Of a stretch of 64,000 bases of DNA, positions 42,256 through 51,423 are shown one piece after another (position 1 is the first letter of the stretch; the number at the start of each line of letters is the position of its first letter). Source of the stretch: Bradyrhizobium quebecense. Its GTDB lineage: Bacteria > Pseudomonadota > Alphaproteobacteria > Rhizobiales > Xanthobacteraceae. The DNA lies in the NCBI RefSeq assembly GCF_013373795.3, contig NZ_CP088022.1, forward strand, positions 6,262,001 through 6,326,000, written 5' to 3'. The position numbers and the translations under genes are program-made. The notes beneath the pieces were generated by a model. The model worked only from the letters and a program-made list of their open reading frames with translations, did not search any database and was not told the DNA's origin.

Positions 42256-42716
42256 TGGACGCCAGGACACCCGATTTGCAGGCGACGCCGAACGCACTCT
42301 ACATCGGCGACATCGCGCGGCGCTCCGGCCGAAGCGTGCATACCATCCGCTGGTATGAAGCGCAGGGCCTGATGCCCGGCGTCGTGAGGGACCGCGGCAG
42401 GCGCCGCGTCTACAACGACTATCACATTGGCTGGCTGGATCTGATGGAGCGGCTGCGCTTGACCGGGATGTCGATCAAGCAGCTTCGCGACTATACCACG
42501 CTCGTGAAGCAGGGCAGCGCGACCTTGCGCAAGCGCCGCGCGCTGCTCGCCGAGCACCAGCTCCGCGTCCGGGCCATGATCGCCAAATGGACCGAAGCGC
42601 TCGCGCTGGTCGACGCCAAGATCGAGTTCTACGACGAGTGGGTCGCGGCAGGCACGCGACCCAAGGTCTCGCCACAGCAGCGCGCCCGCGCCAAGCGGTC
42701 CGCCACCAGGGCCTGA
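42255..42716 (+). CDS. MerR-family transcriptional regulator
   Basis: 153 residues from ATG 42255 (a GTG one codon earlier is possible); the start overlaps the reductase TGA by one base. It has an N-terminal winged helix IGDIARRSGRSVHTIRWYEA, then RRRVYNDYHIGWLDLMERLR, then a long dimerisation helix (KRRALLAEHQLRVRAMIAKW). There are no cysteines for metal binding, so the signal is probably organic. It most likely controls the 16-bp operator at 41194-41209 and hence its own operon. Confidence 0.88.
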   Translation: MDARTPDLQATPNALYIGDIARRSGRSVHTIRWYEAQGLMPGVVRDRGRRRVYNDYHIGWLDLMERLRLTGMSIKQLRDYTTLVKQGSATLRKRRALLAEHQLRVRAMIAKWTEALALVDAKIEFYDEWVAAGTRPKVSPQQRARAKRSATRA

Positions 42717-42749
42717 ACGCCCGGCCAACATCGAATAGCAGGATCCGCG

Positions 42750-44138
42750 ATGGACGATATGCTTCGGCGTAAACCCTTTGCCATGCGCGCATCGCACCGG
42801 CTCACGCTGCTGACGCTGTGCCTCGCCGTCACGATCGCGCACATCGATACGTTCATCGTCAATCTCGGCGCGCGCGCGATCGGCGATCATTTCGGCGCCG
42901 GTGTCGATGAGTTGCAATGGATCGTCGACAGCTACAATCTGGTCTACGCGGTCTCGCTGCTGACCGGCGGGATGCTCGCGGACATATACGGCCGGCGCCG
43001 CATCCTGATCTGCGGCGCTCTGATCTTCACTTTCGCGTCACTGCTGTGCGCGGCCGCGCCATCCGCGCTGGTGCTGATCGGCGGACGTGCCCTCACGGGC
43101 GCCGGCGGCGCGCTGATGATTCCGGCCTCGCTTGCGATCATCCGGGTGGTCTGGGACCGGCCGGACGAGCGCGCCCGTGCGCTTGGTATCTGGGCGGCCT
43201 GCAACGGCGTCGCCATGGCACTGGGACCGAGCCTTGGCGGGCTGCTGATCCCGTGGTTGGGCTGGCGCAGCATCTTCCTGGTGATCGTGCCGTTCGGCCT
43301 GCTCGTCGTGCTGATGGCTGGGTCGACGATCCCGGAATCGGTCAACCCGCAGCGGCGCGCGGTCGACATTCCGGCCCAGCTCTGCGGTGCATTGGCGCTT
43401 GGAAGCCTGACCTATGCCGCCATCGGCGCACAATCGGCGCCGGGCGCGATGACCGTAGCACTGATAGTCGCTTCGCTTTCGGTAGCCCTGCTGATCGCCG
43501 TCGAAAGAAGGAGAGGGGCCGGGGCGCTGCTGTCGCCGGAGATTTTCAGCGCGCGCCGGTTCCGCGCCGCGATGATCGCCACCACGGGCATGACATTCGG
43601 CGGGTACGGCATGGTCTTCGTACTGCCGCTGGCGTGGCAGTCGAGCGGACGGCTCGATGCCGCGGCAAGCGCCGCCGCGCTGCTGCCGATGTCGCTGGTC
43701 TTCGTCCTGGTCTCACCGTTCTCCGGCATGCTGTCGGACAAGCTCGGGCTGCGCGCGGCCACCTCGGGCGGCGTGACGCTGATGGGCGTCGGCCTCCTGA
43801 TGATCGGCCTCGGTGGCCTGCAACCAGACATTGCCCTGGCTGAGCTCGGACTGGCCATCACCGGGCTCGGGCTCGGCCTCGCTGCGGGGCCGCTCTCGGC
43901 GATGGCCGTCGGCGACGTCGCCGCTGCGCGGGCCGGTACGGCTGCGGCGCTGATCAACGTGGCCCGGATCAGCGGCGCGACGATCGGGGTTGCGGTGCTC
44001 GGCGCGTGCTACGCCGCAACCGGCGGCGGCAGCCACGGCCTGCTGCTCGCGATGATCGCCGGAAGCCTCGTCCAGTTCGCTGGCGCCGGCGTGGCGTGGA
44101 TGGTGACGGGGCACGAGGCGCCACGCCTGCGCATTTGA
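42750..44138 (+). CDS. MFS transporter (DHA2/EmrB-QacA type)
   Basis: 462 residues with about 14 membrane segments. It has the family motif GGMLADIYGRRRILICG (motif A), an NLGARAIGDHFGAGVDELQWIVDSYN first loop, and motif C-like GPSLGGLLIPWLGWRSIF, typical of proton-driven multidrug exporters. It lies 33 bp after merR, same strand, and may be a third member of that regulon. The exported compound is unknown. Confidence 0.88.
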   Translation: MDDMLRRKPFAMRASHRLTLLTLCLAVTIAHIDTFIVNLGARAIGDHFGAGVDELQWIVDSYNLVYAVSLLTGGMLADIYGRRRILICGALIFTFASLLCAAAPSALVLIGGRALTGAGGALMIPASLAIIRVVWDRPDERARALGIWAACNGVAMALGPSLGGLLIPWLGWRSIFLVIVPFGLLVVLMAGSTIPESVNPQRRAVDIPAQLCGALALGSLTYAAIGAQSAPGAMTVALIVASLSVALLIAVERRRGAGALLSPEIFSARRFRAAMIATTGMTFGGYGMVFVLPLAWQSSGRLDAAASAAALLPMSLVFVLVSPFSGMLSDKLGLRAATSGGVTLMGVGLLMIGLGGLQPDIALAELGLAITGLGLGLAAGPLSAMAVGDVAAARAGTAAALINVARISGATIGVAVLGACYAATGGGSHGLLLAMIAGSLVQFAGAGVAWMVTGHEAPRLRI

Positions 44139-44221
44139 CCTGCTCGCGCGCGGCTCGTTATCCTTCGCACAGCCGATATCGGATCGGCGGCCGACAAGAG
44201 CAAGAACAGGGAGCATCATCC

Positions 44222-45271
44222 ATGGCCAGCACTCTGCCCGCCTCTGCGAGCGGGCTCTATGCCAATCCGCGCGAAGACTGGCTCGCCCAATACACCGAGG
44301 AGATCATCGATCCTAACAGGCCGATCGTCGATCCGCACCATCATCTCTGGGACCGCGGGGGCTTGCGCTATCTGATCGAGGACATGCGCGACGACATCGC
44401 CTCCGGCCACAACATCGTGGCGACCGTCTATGTCGATTGCCGGTCGATGTATCGCGCCGATGGCCCGGAGGCGTTCCGGCCGGTCGGCGAGGTCGAGTTC
44501 GCCAACGGCGTGGCGGCGATGGCGGCGAGCGGCGGCTACGGCAAGGCGGCGATCTGCGCCGGCATCGTCAGCCACGTTAACCTTCTGATCGGCGACCAGG
44601 CCAAGGCGGTGCTCGAGGCGGAAATCGCCGCCGGCAACGGCCGGTTCCGCGGCATTCGCCACTCCTCGGCCTGGGACGAGGACCCCAACGTCGCCCACAT
44701 GTATGCCAACCGCCCGAAGGGCATCTTGCTGGATGCCACCTTTCGTAGGGGGTTCGCCTGCCTGGCGCCGCTCGGCCTCAGCTTCGATGCCTGGCTGTTC
44801 CACCCGCAGATCGGCGAACTGACCGACCTCGCGCGTGCCTTTCCCGACACCCGAATCGTGCTCGACCATTGCGGTGGCCCGGTCGGCACCGGCCGCTTCG
44901 CTGGCAAGCGCGAGGAGACCTTTCCGGTCTGGAAGGCGTCGATCCGGGAGATCGCCAAATGCCCGAACGTCGTGGTCAAGCTCGGCGGGCTGGCGATGTG
45001 CCTGCTCGGCTACGACTTCCACCTCCGCCCCAAGCCGCCCTCGTCGGAGGAACTCGCCGCCGCCTGGCGGCCCTATGTGGAGACCTGCATCGAGGCGTTC
45101 GGCCCGAACCGTTGCATGTTCGAAAGCAACTTCCCACCTGATAAGGGACAGTGCAGCTATCAGGTGATCTTCAACACCTTTAAACGGCTTGCATCACAAT
45201 ATAGCGAAGCCGAGAAGACGGCGTTGTTCTTGCAGACGGCAAAGGATGTCTATCGGCTCGATATCGGGTAA
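44222..45271 (+). CDS. amidohydrolase family protein (TIM-barrel, PDC-lactonase-like)
   Basis: 349 residues from ATG 44222, after GGGAG. The N-terminal metal motif is VDPHHHLWDRGG, with later LDHCGGPVG and MFESNFPPDKGQCSYQ containing the usual C-terminal acidic site. This pattern is that of family 2 amidohydrolases related to 2-pyrone-4,6-dicarboxylate lactonase. It differs from the pair at 3004-5186 and is a separate lineage. The longer frame to 44006 is the overlapping MFS gene. Substrate unknown. Confidence 0.85.
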   Translation: MASTLPASASGLYANPREDWLAQYTEEIIDPNRPIVDPHHHLWDRGGLRYLIEDMRDDIASGHNIVATVYVDCRSMYRADGPEAFRPVGEVEFANGVAAMAASGGYGKAAICAGIVSHVNLLIGDQAKAVLEAEIAAGNGRFRGIRHSSAWDEDPNVAHMYANRPKGILLDATFRRGFACLAPLGLSFDAWLFHPQIGELTDLARAFPDTRIVLDHCGGPVGTGRFAGKREETFPVWKASIREIAKCPNVVVKLGGLAMCLLGYDFHLRPKPPSSEELAAAWRPYVETCIEAFGPNRCMFESNFPPDKGQCSYQVIFNTFKRLASQYSEAEKTALFLQTAKDVYRLDIG

Positions 45272-45282
45272 ACTTGCGACTC

Positions 45283-46215
45283 ATGGATGACAGCATCACC
45301 ATCCGGCCGCTTCGTGAGGCTGATGCAGAAGCGGTGGTCGAACTTTACGCAAAGGCGGCTGCGGTGGAACCGCGGCTGGGCCCTGTCACGCTGCCGCAGT
45401 GGGACCAGTTCCTGAAACTGCCGCAGAACCGTGGCGGCCGCGACTTCCGCATTGCTGAACGGAACGGCCGGCTCCTCGGGCTCGCTGAATCATCGTTGCG
45501 CGATCAGGGCCCGCATCATTCCCGGTTCCTCAAGATCGTCGTCGCGCCCGAGATGCGGCGCCGCCGGATTGGCCTCGCGCTGTTCGACGACGTGCTTGCG
45601 ATCGACACTGATCCCGATCTCACCGTCCAGACGCTGGTGAGCAGCGATTGGCCGGCGGGAATGGCCTTCGTGGCCGCCTTCGGCTTTGTTCATGTCGAGT
45701 CCGAAATCGGGATGAAATGCGTCGAGCCGTTGCAGCCGGCACGCACGCTCGCGGCGGCCCGCGCCACCATCGAGCAGGTCAGCGACGTCACCGCCTGCGC
45801 CGCCGAGGTGGCGCGCCTCCACAACGCCGCCTATGCCTCGGACTCCGCGTTCCGCCGGTATTCGCCGGAGGAGATGGCGCAGGTCCTGACCGAGAGCGAA
45901 GTCTGGATCGCGTCGGAAGATGGCCAGATGTCGGGCTTCTGCCTGACCGAGCCGGAGCGGAACTCGATGTGGATCGAGTCGGTCGCCGTCGATCCGGCGC
46001 GGCAAGGACGCGGGCTCGGCCAACTGCTGGTCTATCGCGTACTGGCCGCACACGACGTGTCGGTCGAACATCCCTGCTGGCTCAACGTCTCGAGCCGCAA
46101 CGCGCCCGCGCTGAAGATCTATCGCCGGCTCGGCTTCCGGCCCCAGCACGAGACCTGCCGCTTCAGCGCGCCGCGCGGCGACCTGATCGCCGCGCGTGCG
46201 CGCAAGCTTTGGTAG
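45283..46215 (+). CDS. tandem GNAT-family N-acetyltransferase
   Basis: 310 residues from ATG 45283 (a TTG at 45274 is possible). Two GNAT domains are visible: residues about 3-150 (TIRPLREADAEAVVELYAKA ... VVAPEMRRRRIGLALFD) and 160-310, whose acetyl-CoA loop is VAVDPARQGRGLGQLL followed by NAPALKIYRRLGF. The N-terminal copy has a weaker CoA loop and may be structural. It lies 11 bp after the amidohydrolase gene. Acceptor substrate unknown. Confidence 0.82.
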   Translation: MDDSITIRPLREADAEAVVELYAKAAAVEPRLGPVTLPQWDQFLKLPQNRGGRDFRIAERNGRLLGLAESSLRDQGPHHSRFLKIVVAPEMRRRRIGLALFDDVLAIDTDPDLTVQTLVSSDWPAGMAFVAAFGFVHVESEIGMKCVEPLQPARTLAAARATIEQVSDVTACAAEVARLHNAAYASDSAFRRYSPEEMAQVLTESEVWIASEDGQMSGFCLTEPERNSMWIESVAVDPARQGRGLGQLLVYRVLAAHDVSVEHPCWLNVSSRNAPALKIYRRLGFRPQHETCRFSAPRGDLIAARARKLW

Positions 46216-46222
46216 CCGCGCC

Positions 46223-47479
46223 TTACGCCCACTCGCCCTTGCGGAACACCGGCACGCTGCGGCCGTCGGCGTGGATGCCGTCGATGTCGGTGTGGGCGGA
46301 GCCGATCATCCAGTCGATATGGATCAGGCTCTTGTTGCCGCCCTGCTCGGCGATCTGCTGCGGCGTCAGCTTGTCGCCGTTGACGAAGCATTTCGAGTAG
46401 CACTGGCCGAGCGCGATGTGCGAGGCGGCGTTCTCGTCGAACAACGTATTGAAGAACAACAGCCCGCTCTTCGAGATCGGCGATGAGTGCGGCACCAGCG
46501 CGACCTCGCCGAGGCGGCGCGCGCCCTCGTCGGTGTCGAGCACCTTGTTCAGCACTTCCTCGCCGCGGGAGGCCTTGGCCTCGACGATGCGGCCCTCCTC
46601 GAACTTGACCGAGATATTGTCGATCAGGGTACCCTGATAGGACAGCGGCTTGGAGCTGACGACGTGGCCGCTGACGCGGCGGCAGTGCGGCGTGGTGAAG
46701 ACCTCCTCGGTCGGAATGTTGGCATTGCAGACAATGCCGTTCTTGGCGGTCGACGCGCCGCCTTCCCATTCATGACCGTCGGCAAGGCCAATAGTGAGGT
46801 CCATTCCGGGACCGGAATATTTCAGCGCGTGGAAGCGCTGGCCGTTCAGCCATTCGGTGCGCTCGCGCAGCCTGGCATTGTGCCTCTCCCAGTTGGCGAC
46901 GGCGCCGTCCTGATCGACCCGGGACGCTGAGAAGATCGCGTCCGCGAGCTTCGCCACCGCGACATCCTCGGCATCGTCGGGGAATACCTGCCTCGCCCAG
47001 GACGTGCTGGGATAGGCGATGATGTTCCAGTTGGTGTCGAAATTGACGATCTTCTCCAGCGCAGGCTGGTAGGCGATCGAATTGGCCTTGCTGGCGCGCG
47101 CCACCTTGGTCGGGTCTTCGCCGGACAGCAGCATCGGATTGTCGCCGACGATCGCAAGCCGCGCGGTGTTGGCGCCGAACGCCTTCGCCATCCCCTCGTA
47201 GAGCCAGCCCGCGGCGCGATCGAAGCTCGCATCGTTGGCGTAGCGGTAGCGCGCCAGCGTGAGCTCTTCATCCGAGAAGAACGGGGTCACGAGACCCGCG
47301 CCGGCCTTGTAAGCATGCTCCACGACCCGCCGCACCAGCGGCATTGCCGCCGCAGGCGCCGTCAGCAGCAGATCCTGCCCCGGCTGCAGCTGCAGGCCGA
47401 CCTTGATCGCGACTTCGGCGAGACGATCGAGTTTTACAGGATCGATCGAGGCGGAAAGGTTGCGTTGATGTGCGGTCAT
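46223..47479 (-). CDS. M29-family metallo-aminopeptidase
   Basis: 418 residues. It carries the M29 pattern: metal-ligand Glu residues in NIPTEEVFTTP, the region FFNTLFDENAASHIALGQCY with the first His ligand, and HIDWMIGS with His/Asp ligands near the C-terminus. These enzymes release N-terminal amino acids using two Co/Zn ions. It is downstream of the PcaB-like gene by 118 bp and ends 7 bp from the convergent GNAT gene. It may share transcription with the catabolic cluster. Confidence 0.88.
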   Translation of the reverse strand: MTAHQRNLSASIDPVKLDRLAEVAIKVGLQLQPGQDLLLTAPAAAMPLVRRVVEHAYKAGAGLVTPFFSDEELTLARYRYANDASFDRAAGWLYEGMAKAFGANTARLAIVGDNPMLLSGEDPTKVARASKANSIAYQPALEKIVNFDTNWNIIAYPSTSWARQVFPDDAEDVAVAKLADAIFSASRVDQDGAVANWERHNARLRERTEWLNGQRFHALKYSGPGMDLTIGLADGHEWEGGASTAKNGIVCNANIPTEEVFTTPHCRRVSGHVVSSKPLSYQGTLIDNISVKFEEGRIVEAKASRGEEVLNKVLDTDEGARRLGEVALVPHSSPISKSGLLFFNTLFDENAASHIALGQCYSKCFVNGDKLTPQQIAEQGGNKSLIHIDWMIGSAHTDIDGIHADGRSVPVFRKGEWA

Positions 47480-47598
47480 GAAGTGTCCGGCCGTGTCGTT
47501 TGAGGGCTTTTAAGGATTCGTAGTCCAATTCGATCCGCATCCGCAAGGTTCCCGCCCGCCGCGCCCGATCACGCGACGGCGAGCAATTGCGTCGAATT

Positions 47599-48960
47599 TT
47601 ACCGCTTCACTGAAGCCAGCACCCGGTCGACCATCGCGGGCGCGAGGCCGAGATAGTTTTTCGGCGCGGCGAGGCGGTCGATCGTCGCCCCGTCGATCCG
47701 GCTCGTGACGCGATCATCCGCCGCCAGCGCCTCGGCCAGCGTCAGACCCCTGTCGTTGGCGACACGGCAGGCGTCGTAGACCACATCATGCGCCTCCTGC
47801 CGGCCGATCGCGGGCGCAAGGCCCATCATCACGGCTTCGGCGACGATCAGCCCGCGGCTGATGTCGAGATTGTCGGCCATCCGCTTCTCGTCGACGATCA
47901 GGCCGCCAAGCGCGAACCTGGCCTGGTGCAGGGCGCCTGCGGTCAGCACGAAGCTTTCCGGGATCGCCATCCATTCGGCGTGCCACGGGCCGGTGGCGCG
48001 CTCGAAATCCTGCACCATCGCGTCCAGCATCAAACCTGCATGCTGGCGCACCGCCTTGGAAGCGGCGAGCATCAGCTCCGACGAGATCGGGTTGCGCTTC
48101 TGCGGCATGGTCGAGGAGGCGCCGCGTCCCTTCACGAAGGGTTCGTAGACCTCGCCGAATTCGGTCGACGCCATGATCATGATGTCGAGCGCGATCTTGC
48201 CGAGCGTTCCCGTCACCAGCGCGAGGAAGTTCACCGCTTCCGCCAGACCGTCGCGCGCGACATGCCAGGTGGAGACGGGAATGCCGAGGCCGAGCTCCTC
48301 GCACAGCGCCTGCTGGACCTCGAAGCCCTTGTCACCCAGCGAGGCCAGCGTGCCGGCGGCGCCGGCGAACTGACCGACCAGCACGCGCGGCTTCAGCTCC
48401 GCCAGCCGCGCGGCGTGGCGATCGAAGGCGGCGAGCCAGATCGCGGTCTTGTAGCCGAAGGTCACCGGCAGCGCCTGCTGCAGATGGGTGCGACCGGCCA
48501 TCGGCGTGTCGCGGTATCGTTTCGAGAGGTCGGCGAGGATGCCGCGCAGCGCGCTGATATCCTCCTCAACGATTTTCAGGCCGTCGCGCAGCTGCAGCAC
48601 CACGGCGGTGTCCATGATGTCCTGCGTGGTCGCGCCCCAATGGACATATCGGCCCGCTTCGCCGCACTGCTTTGCCATCTGATGCACCAGCGGCAGGATC
48701 GGGTAGCCGACGATGTCGGTCTCCTGCCGCAGCAGGTCGAAATCGAACGCGGCGACGTCGGTGCGCTTTGCGATCTCCTCGGCCGCTTCCTCAGGGATCA
48801 CGCCGCAGCGCGCTTCGGCCTTTGCCAGCGCGACTTCGACCTCGGCATAGCGTTGCAGCAGCCGCAGGTCGGAAAACACCTCGCGCATCGCGCTTGTGCC
48901 GAAGGCATCGCGAAACAGCACGGAATCGAGCACGGTGGTCGAGGTCGGAAAGGCGGACAT
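47599..48960 (-). CDS. PcaB-like fumarase/aspartase-superfamily lyase (3-carboxymuconate cycloisomerase-like)
   Basis: 453 residues. It has the superfamily signature GASSTMPQKRNPISSELM (about 280-297) with the mobile catalytic Ser. Family markers are VHWGATTQDIMDTAVVLQLR and AGRTHLQQALPVTFGYK. Best described as 3-carboxy-cis,cis-muconate cycloisomerase-like or adenylosuccinate-lyase-like. It is 71 bp downstream of a carboxymuconolactone-decarboxylase-like gene, the classical protocatechuate pairing, but no protocatechuate dioxygenase is nearby. Confidence 0.85.
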   Translation of the reverse strand: MSAFPTSTTVLDSVLFRDAFGTSAMREVFSDLRLLQRYAEVEVALAKAEARCGVIPEEAAEEIAKRTDVAAFDFDLLRQETDIVGYPILPLVHQMAKQCGEAGRYVHWGATTQDIMDTAVVLQLRDGLKIVEEDISALRGILADLSKRYRDTPMAGRTHLQQALPVTFGYKTAIWLAAFDRHAARLAELKPRVLVGQFAGAAGTLASLGDKGFEVQQALCEELGLGIPVSTWHVARDGLAEAVNFLALVTGTLGKIALDIMIMASTEFGEVYEPFVKGRGASSTMPQKRNPISSELMLAASKAVRQHAGLMLDAMVQDFERATGPWHAEWMAIPESFVLTAGALHQARFALGGLIVDEKRMADNLDISRGLIVAEAVMMGLAPAIGRQEAHDVVYDACRVANDRGLTLAEALAADDRVTSRIDGATIDRLAAPKNYLGLAPAMVDRVLASVKR

Positions 48961-49031
48961 GGCAGATCCTTGGGCACATCCTGTTGCCGGTCGCAGTCGG
49001 CAACGTCCCTATCACGGCGCGGGTCCGCGCC

Positions 49032-49421
49032 CTATCCCTCCGCAGGCGCCTCGCCGAACACTTCGGCTGCAATCTTGCTGGTCTCGATCGCGGCCGGAAT
49101 GCCGCAATACATCGCGACCAGCAGCAGCACGTCCTGCACCTGCGCGGCGGTGCAGCCATTGGCCAGCGCACCCTTGGCATGAACGCGGAACTCGGTCGGC
49201 TTGCTGCTCGCCGCAGTGATGCCGAGCATCACGAGGCTGCGGATCTGGTCGGACAGCCCGCTGCGCTCCCAGACGTCGCCATAGACGTAAGCATTGATGA
49301 TGTTTTGCAGCGGCGTGCCAAAATCGCCCGCGGCCGCCATCCGCTTGGCGACATCGACCTCGCCGAACATCTTCTGGCGCCGGCGCAGCCCGCGGGCGTG
49401 AAGATCGCTGGTGTCCACCAT
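49032..49421 (-). CDS. carboxymuconolactone decarboxylase (CMD) family protein
   Basis: 129 residues. The CMD fold is shown by RQKMFGEVDVAKRMAAAGDF, LVMLGITAASSKPTEFRVHA and NGCTAAQVQDVLLLVAMYCG; the last stretch is the conserved C-terminal half. The CxxC motif of AhpD-type members is absent, so a decarboxylase or isomerase role is favoured over peroxidase. It starts after GGGGAG and is the first gene of the leftward catabolic unit. Confidence 0.85.
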   Translation of the reverse strand: MVDTSDLHARGLRRRQKMFGEVDVAKRMAAAGDFGTPLQNIINAYVYGDVWERSGLSDQIRSLVMLGITAASSKPTEFRVHAKGALANGCTAAQVQDVLLLVAMYCGIPAAIETSKIAAEVFGEAPAEG

Positions 49422-49446
49422 CGTCGTCTGCTCCCCTGTATGGGCT

Positions 49447-49462
49447 ATTTATACGGATAAAT
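49447..49462 (-). promoter_or_regulatory. GntR-type operator, leftward copy
   Basis: ATTTATACGGATAAAT; read on the minus strand it is ATTTATCCGTATAAAT, identical to the rightward copy at 49512 except for one base. It lies 26 bp before the CMD gene, in AT-rich sequence unlike the surroundings. Confidence 0.65.
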
Positions 49463-49511
49463 ATGTCGCATCTCAATATTCCTGTCGGCTTGATACTTGC
49501 CTTTCTGATGT

Positions 49512-49527
49512 ATTTGTCCGTATAAAT
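49512..49527 (+). promoter_or_regulatory. GntR-type operator, rightward copy
   Basis: ATTTGTCCGTATAAAT, a 15/16 inverted copy of 49447-49462. It lies 30 bp before the Bug-protein start. The mirror arrangement suggests one regulator, probably the GntR at 52407, controls both directions. Confidence 0.65.
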
Positions 49528-49556
49528 TTGCCAAAAGCAGAGGCGGAGGGGACCGG

Positions 49557-50516
49557 ATGAAGTTACGGCTGGGGCTGCTCGTCGTCCTGCTCGCTGCGCT
49601 CCCGGCCCTGCCGGCTTTCGCGACGGACGATTTCCCGCAACGGCCGCTCAGGATCATCGTGCCGTTTCCGGCCGGCGCCGGGCCCGACAATGTCGCGCGG
49701 CTGGTCGGCCAGCATTTGCAGGACGCGTTCGGCCAGACCGTGCTGATCGAGAACCGCGCCGGCGCGCTCGGCAGCATCGGCGCCCAGGAGGTCGCCCGCA
49801 GCGCACCCGACGGCTACACGCTGTTGATGGGCACCAACACCACCCATGCCAGCAATGTCGCGACGCTCAAGAGCCTGCCCTACGACCCGGTGAAGGATTT
49901 CGCGCCCGTGATCCGCACCACCACCACGGCGATGGTGCTGCTGGTCAACCCGAAGCTTGCGGCCAAGGACCTGCCGCAGTTCCTCGCCTACGCCAAGGCC
50001 ACCGCCAATCTCACCGCGGGCTACGGCTCCGGCGCATCGCAGATCTCGATCGCGCAGCTGCAGTCGCGCGGCGGCCTGTCGCTGATCGCAGCTTCATACC
50101 GTGGTGTGCCGCAGGCGATGACCGATGTGATGGCAGGGGTGATCGACCTGACGTTCGGCGACTTCTCGGTCGCGATCCCGCAGATGCAGGGCGGCACGTT
50201 GCGCGGGATCGCCGTGACATCGGCGACCCGCAACGAGCTGACGCCCGGCCTGCCTGCGCTCTCGGAAGCGATGCCCGGCTTCGAGGCCACCATCTGGTAC
50301 GGGCTATTCGCACCCGCCGGCACGCCGGAACCGGTGGTCAACAAGATCTACGCCGAGTGCGCCAAGTACCTCGCAATGCCGGAGACCAGGAAGAAGCTCG
50401 CCGATGTCGGCGTGATGGTGGCACCGCTGACGCCGGCCGAGTTCGGCGCCTTCGTCAGCAGCGAGGTCGTGCGCTGGTCGGCGGAGGTGAAGGCAGCCGG
50501 CATCCAGCCGCAATAG
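49557..50516 (+). CDS. Bug/TctC-family tripartite-tricarboxylate-type substrate-binding protein
   Basis: 319 residues with signal peptide MKLRLGLLVVLLAALPALPAFA. The family pattern is clear: RPLRIIVPFPAGAGPDNVAR, FGQTVLIENRAGALGSIGAQ, VARSAPDGYTLL, and FGLFAPAGTPEPVV-like WYGLFAPAGTPEPV. It captures carboxylates in the periplasm. No TctA/TctB membrane genes are adjacent, which is common for Bug proteins. A GGAGGGGA ribosome site precedes the ATG. It heads the rightward operon. Confidence 0.9.
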   Translation: MKLRLGLLVVLLAALPALPAFATDDFPQRPLRIIVPFPAGAGPDNVARLVGQHLQDAFGQTVLIENRAGALGSIGAQEVARSAPDGYTLLMGTNTTHASNVATLKSLPYDPVKDFAPVIRTTTTAMVLLVNPKLAAKDLPQFLAYAKATANLTAGYGSGASQISIAQLQSRGGLSLIAASYRGVPQAMTDVMAGVIDLTFGDFSVAIPQMQGGTLRGIAVTSATRNELTPGLPALSEAMPGFEATIWYGLFAPAGTPEPVVNKIYAECAKYLAMPETRKKLADVGVMVAPLTPAEFGAFVSSEVVRWSAEVKAAGIQPQ

Positions 50517-50535
50517 ACCAGAGCTCCGTCGCATC

Positions 50536-51423
50536 ATGGCTCGCGAGACACCGGTCGGCATGATTGGCCTGGGCCTGATGGGATCGGCACTTTCCGCGCG
50601 GCTGATCGACGCCGGCGTCGGGGTGATCGGCTTCGACATCGATGCGGCCAAGACGGACGGGTTGCGGGCAAGCGGCGCCGAGTTCGCGGCCTTCGCCGCC
50701 GACGTGGCGGCGCGCTGCCGGACCATCCTCATTGCGGTGTACGACGCGGCCCAGGTCACGGGCTTGCTGCCGGACCTCGCGAACGCCGAGCCGCCGCCGC
50801 TCGTCATCTGCACCACCACCTGCGCGCCCGGCGAGATCACGGCGATCGCCGAGTTCGCCGCGCGCTCGCGGCTCTCCTTCATCGAAGCGCCGATCTCGGG
50901 CACCAGCGCCGAGGTCCGCGCGGGCACGGCCACCGCGCTGGTCGCCGGTGATCGCGACGTCATCGCAGCCGCCGCGGCGACGCTCGACATCCTCTGCCCG
51001 CAGCGGATCCATGTCGGCGCGATCGGCAATGCGAGCCGCACCAAGCTCGCCATCAACCTGATCCTGCAGAACAACCGCGCCGCGCTCGCCGAAGGCATCG
51101 CGTTCGCCGAGAGCCTCGGCCTCGACGGCGCGAGCTTCCTTGCGACCGCGCGGCAATCGGCGGCATATTCCGCCGTGATGGACAGCAAGGGACCGAAGAT
51201 GCTGGCGCGGGATTTCTCGCCGCAATCGCATATCGCGCAGACCCTGAAGGACGCCGAGCTGATCCTGCAGGAGGCCGGCCGGCACAGCCTGCCTCTGCCG
51301 CTGACCTCGGTGCAGGCCGAGCTGCTGCGCAAGGCGATCGCACTCAACGGCCCGGACAGCGACAGCGCCGCTGTCATCGAGGCGATTCGTGCCGAACGCG
51401 ATCAGGACGGGGAACACACATGA
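50536..51423 (+). CDS. NAD(P)-dependent 3-hydroxyisobutyrate-dehydrogenase-like protein
   Basis: 295 residues. It has the Rossmann motif GMIGLGLMGSAL (8-19), the substrate loop APISGTSAEVRAGTATALV and the catalytic Lys in GNASRTKLAINLI, all of the 3-hydroxyisobutyrate/tartronate-semialdehyde reductase family. It oxidises or reduces a beta-hydroxy acid. It overlaps the next dehydrogenase gene by 4 bp (ATGA). Confidence 0.88.
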   Translation: MARETPVGMIGLGLMGSALSARLIDAGVGVIGFDIDAAKTDGLRASGAEFAAFAADVAARCRTILIAVYDAAQVTGLLPDLANAEPPPLVICTTTCAPGEITAIAEFAARSRLSFIEAPISGTSAEVRAGTATALVAGDRDVIAAAAATLDILCPQRIHVGAIGNASRTKLAINLILQNNRAALAEGIAFAESLGLDGASFLATARQSAAYSAVMDSKGPKMLARDFSPQSHIAQTLKDAELILQEAGRHSLPLPLTSVQAELLRKAIALNGPDSDSAAVIEAIRAERDQDGEHT

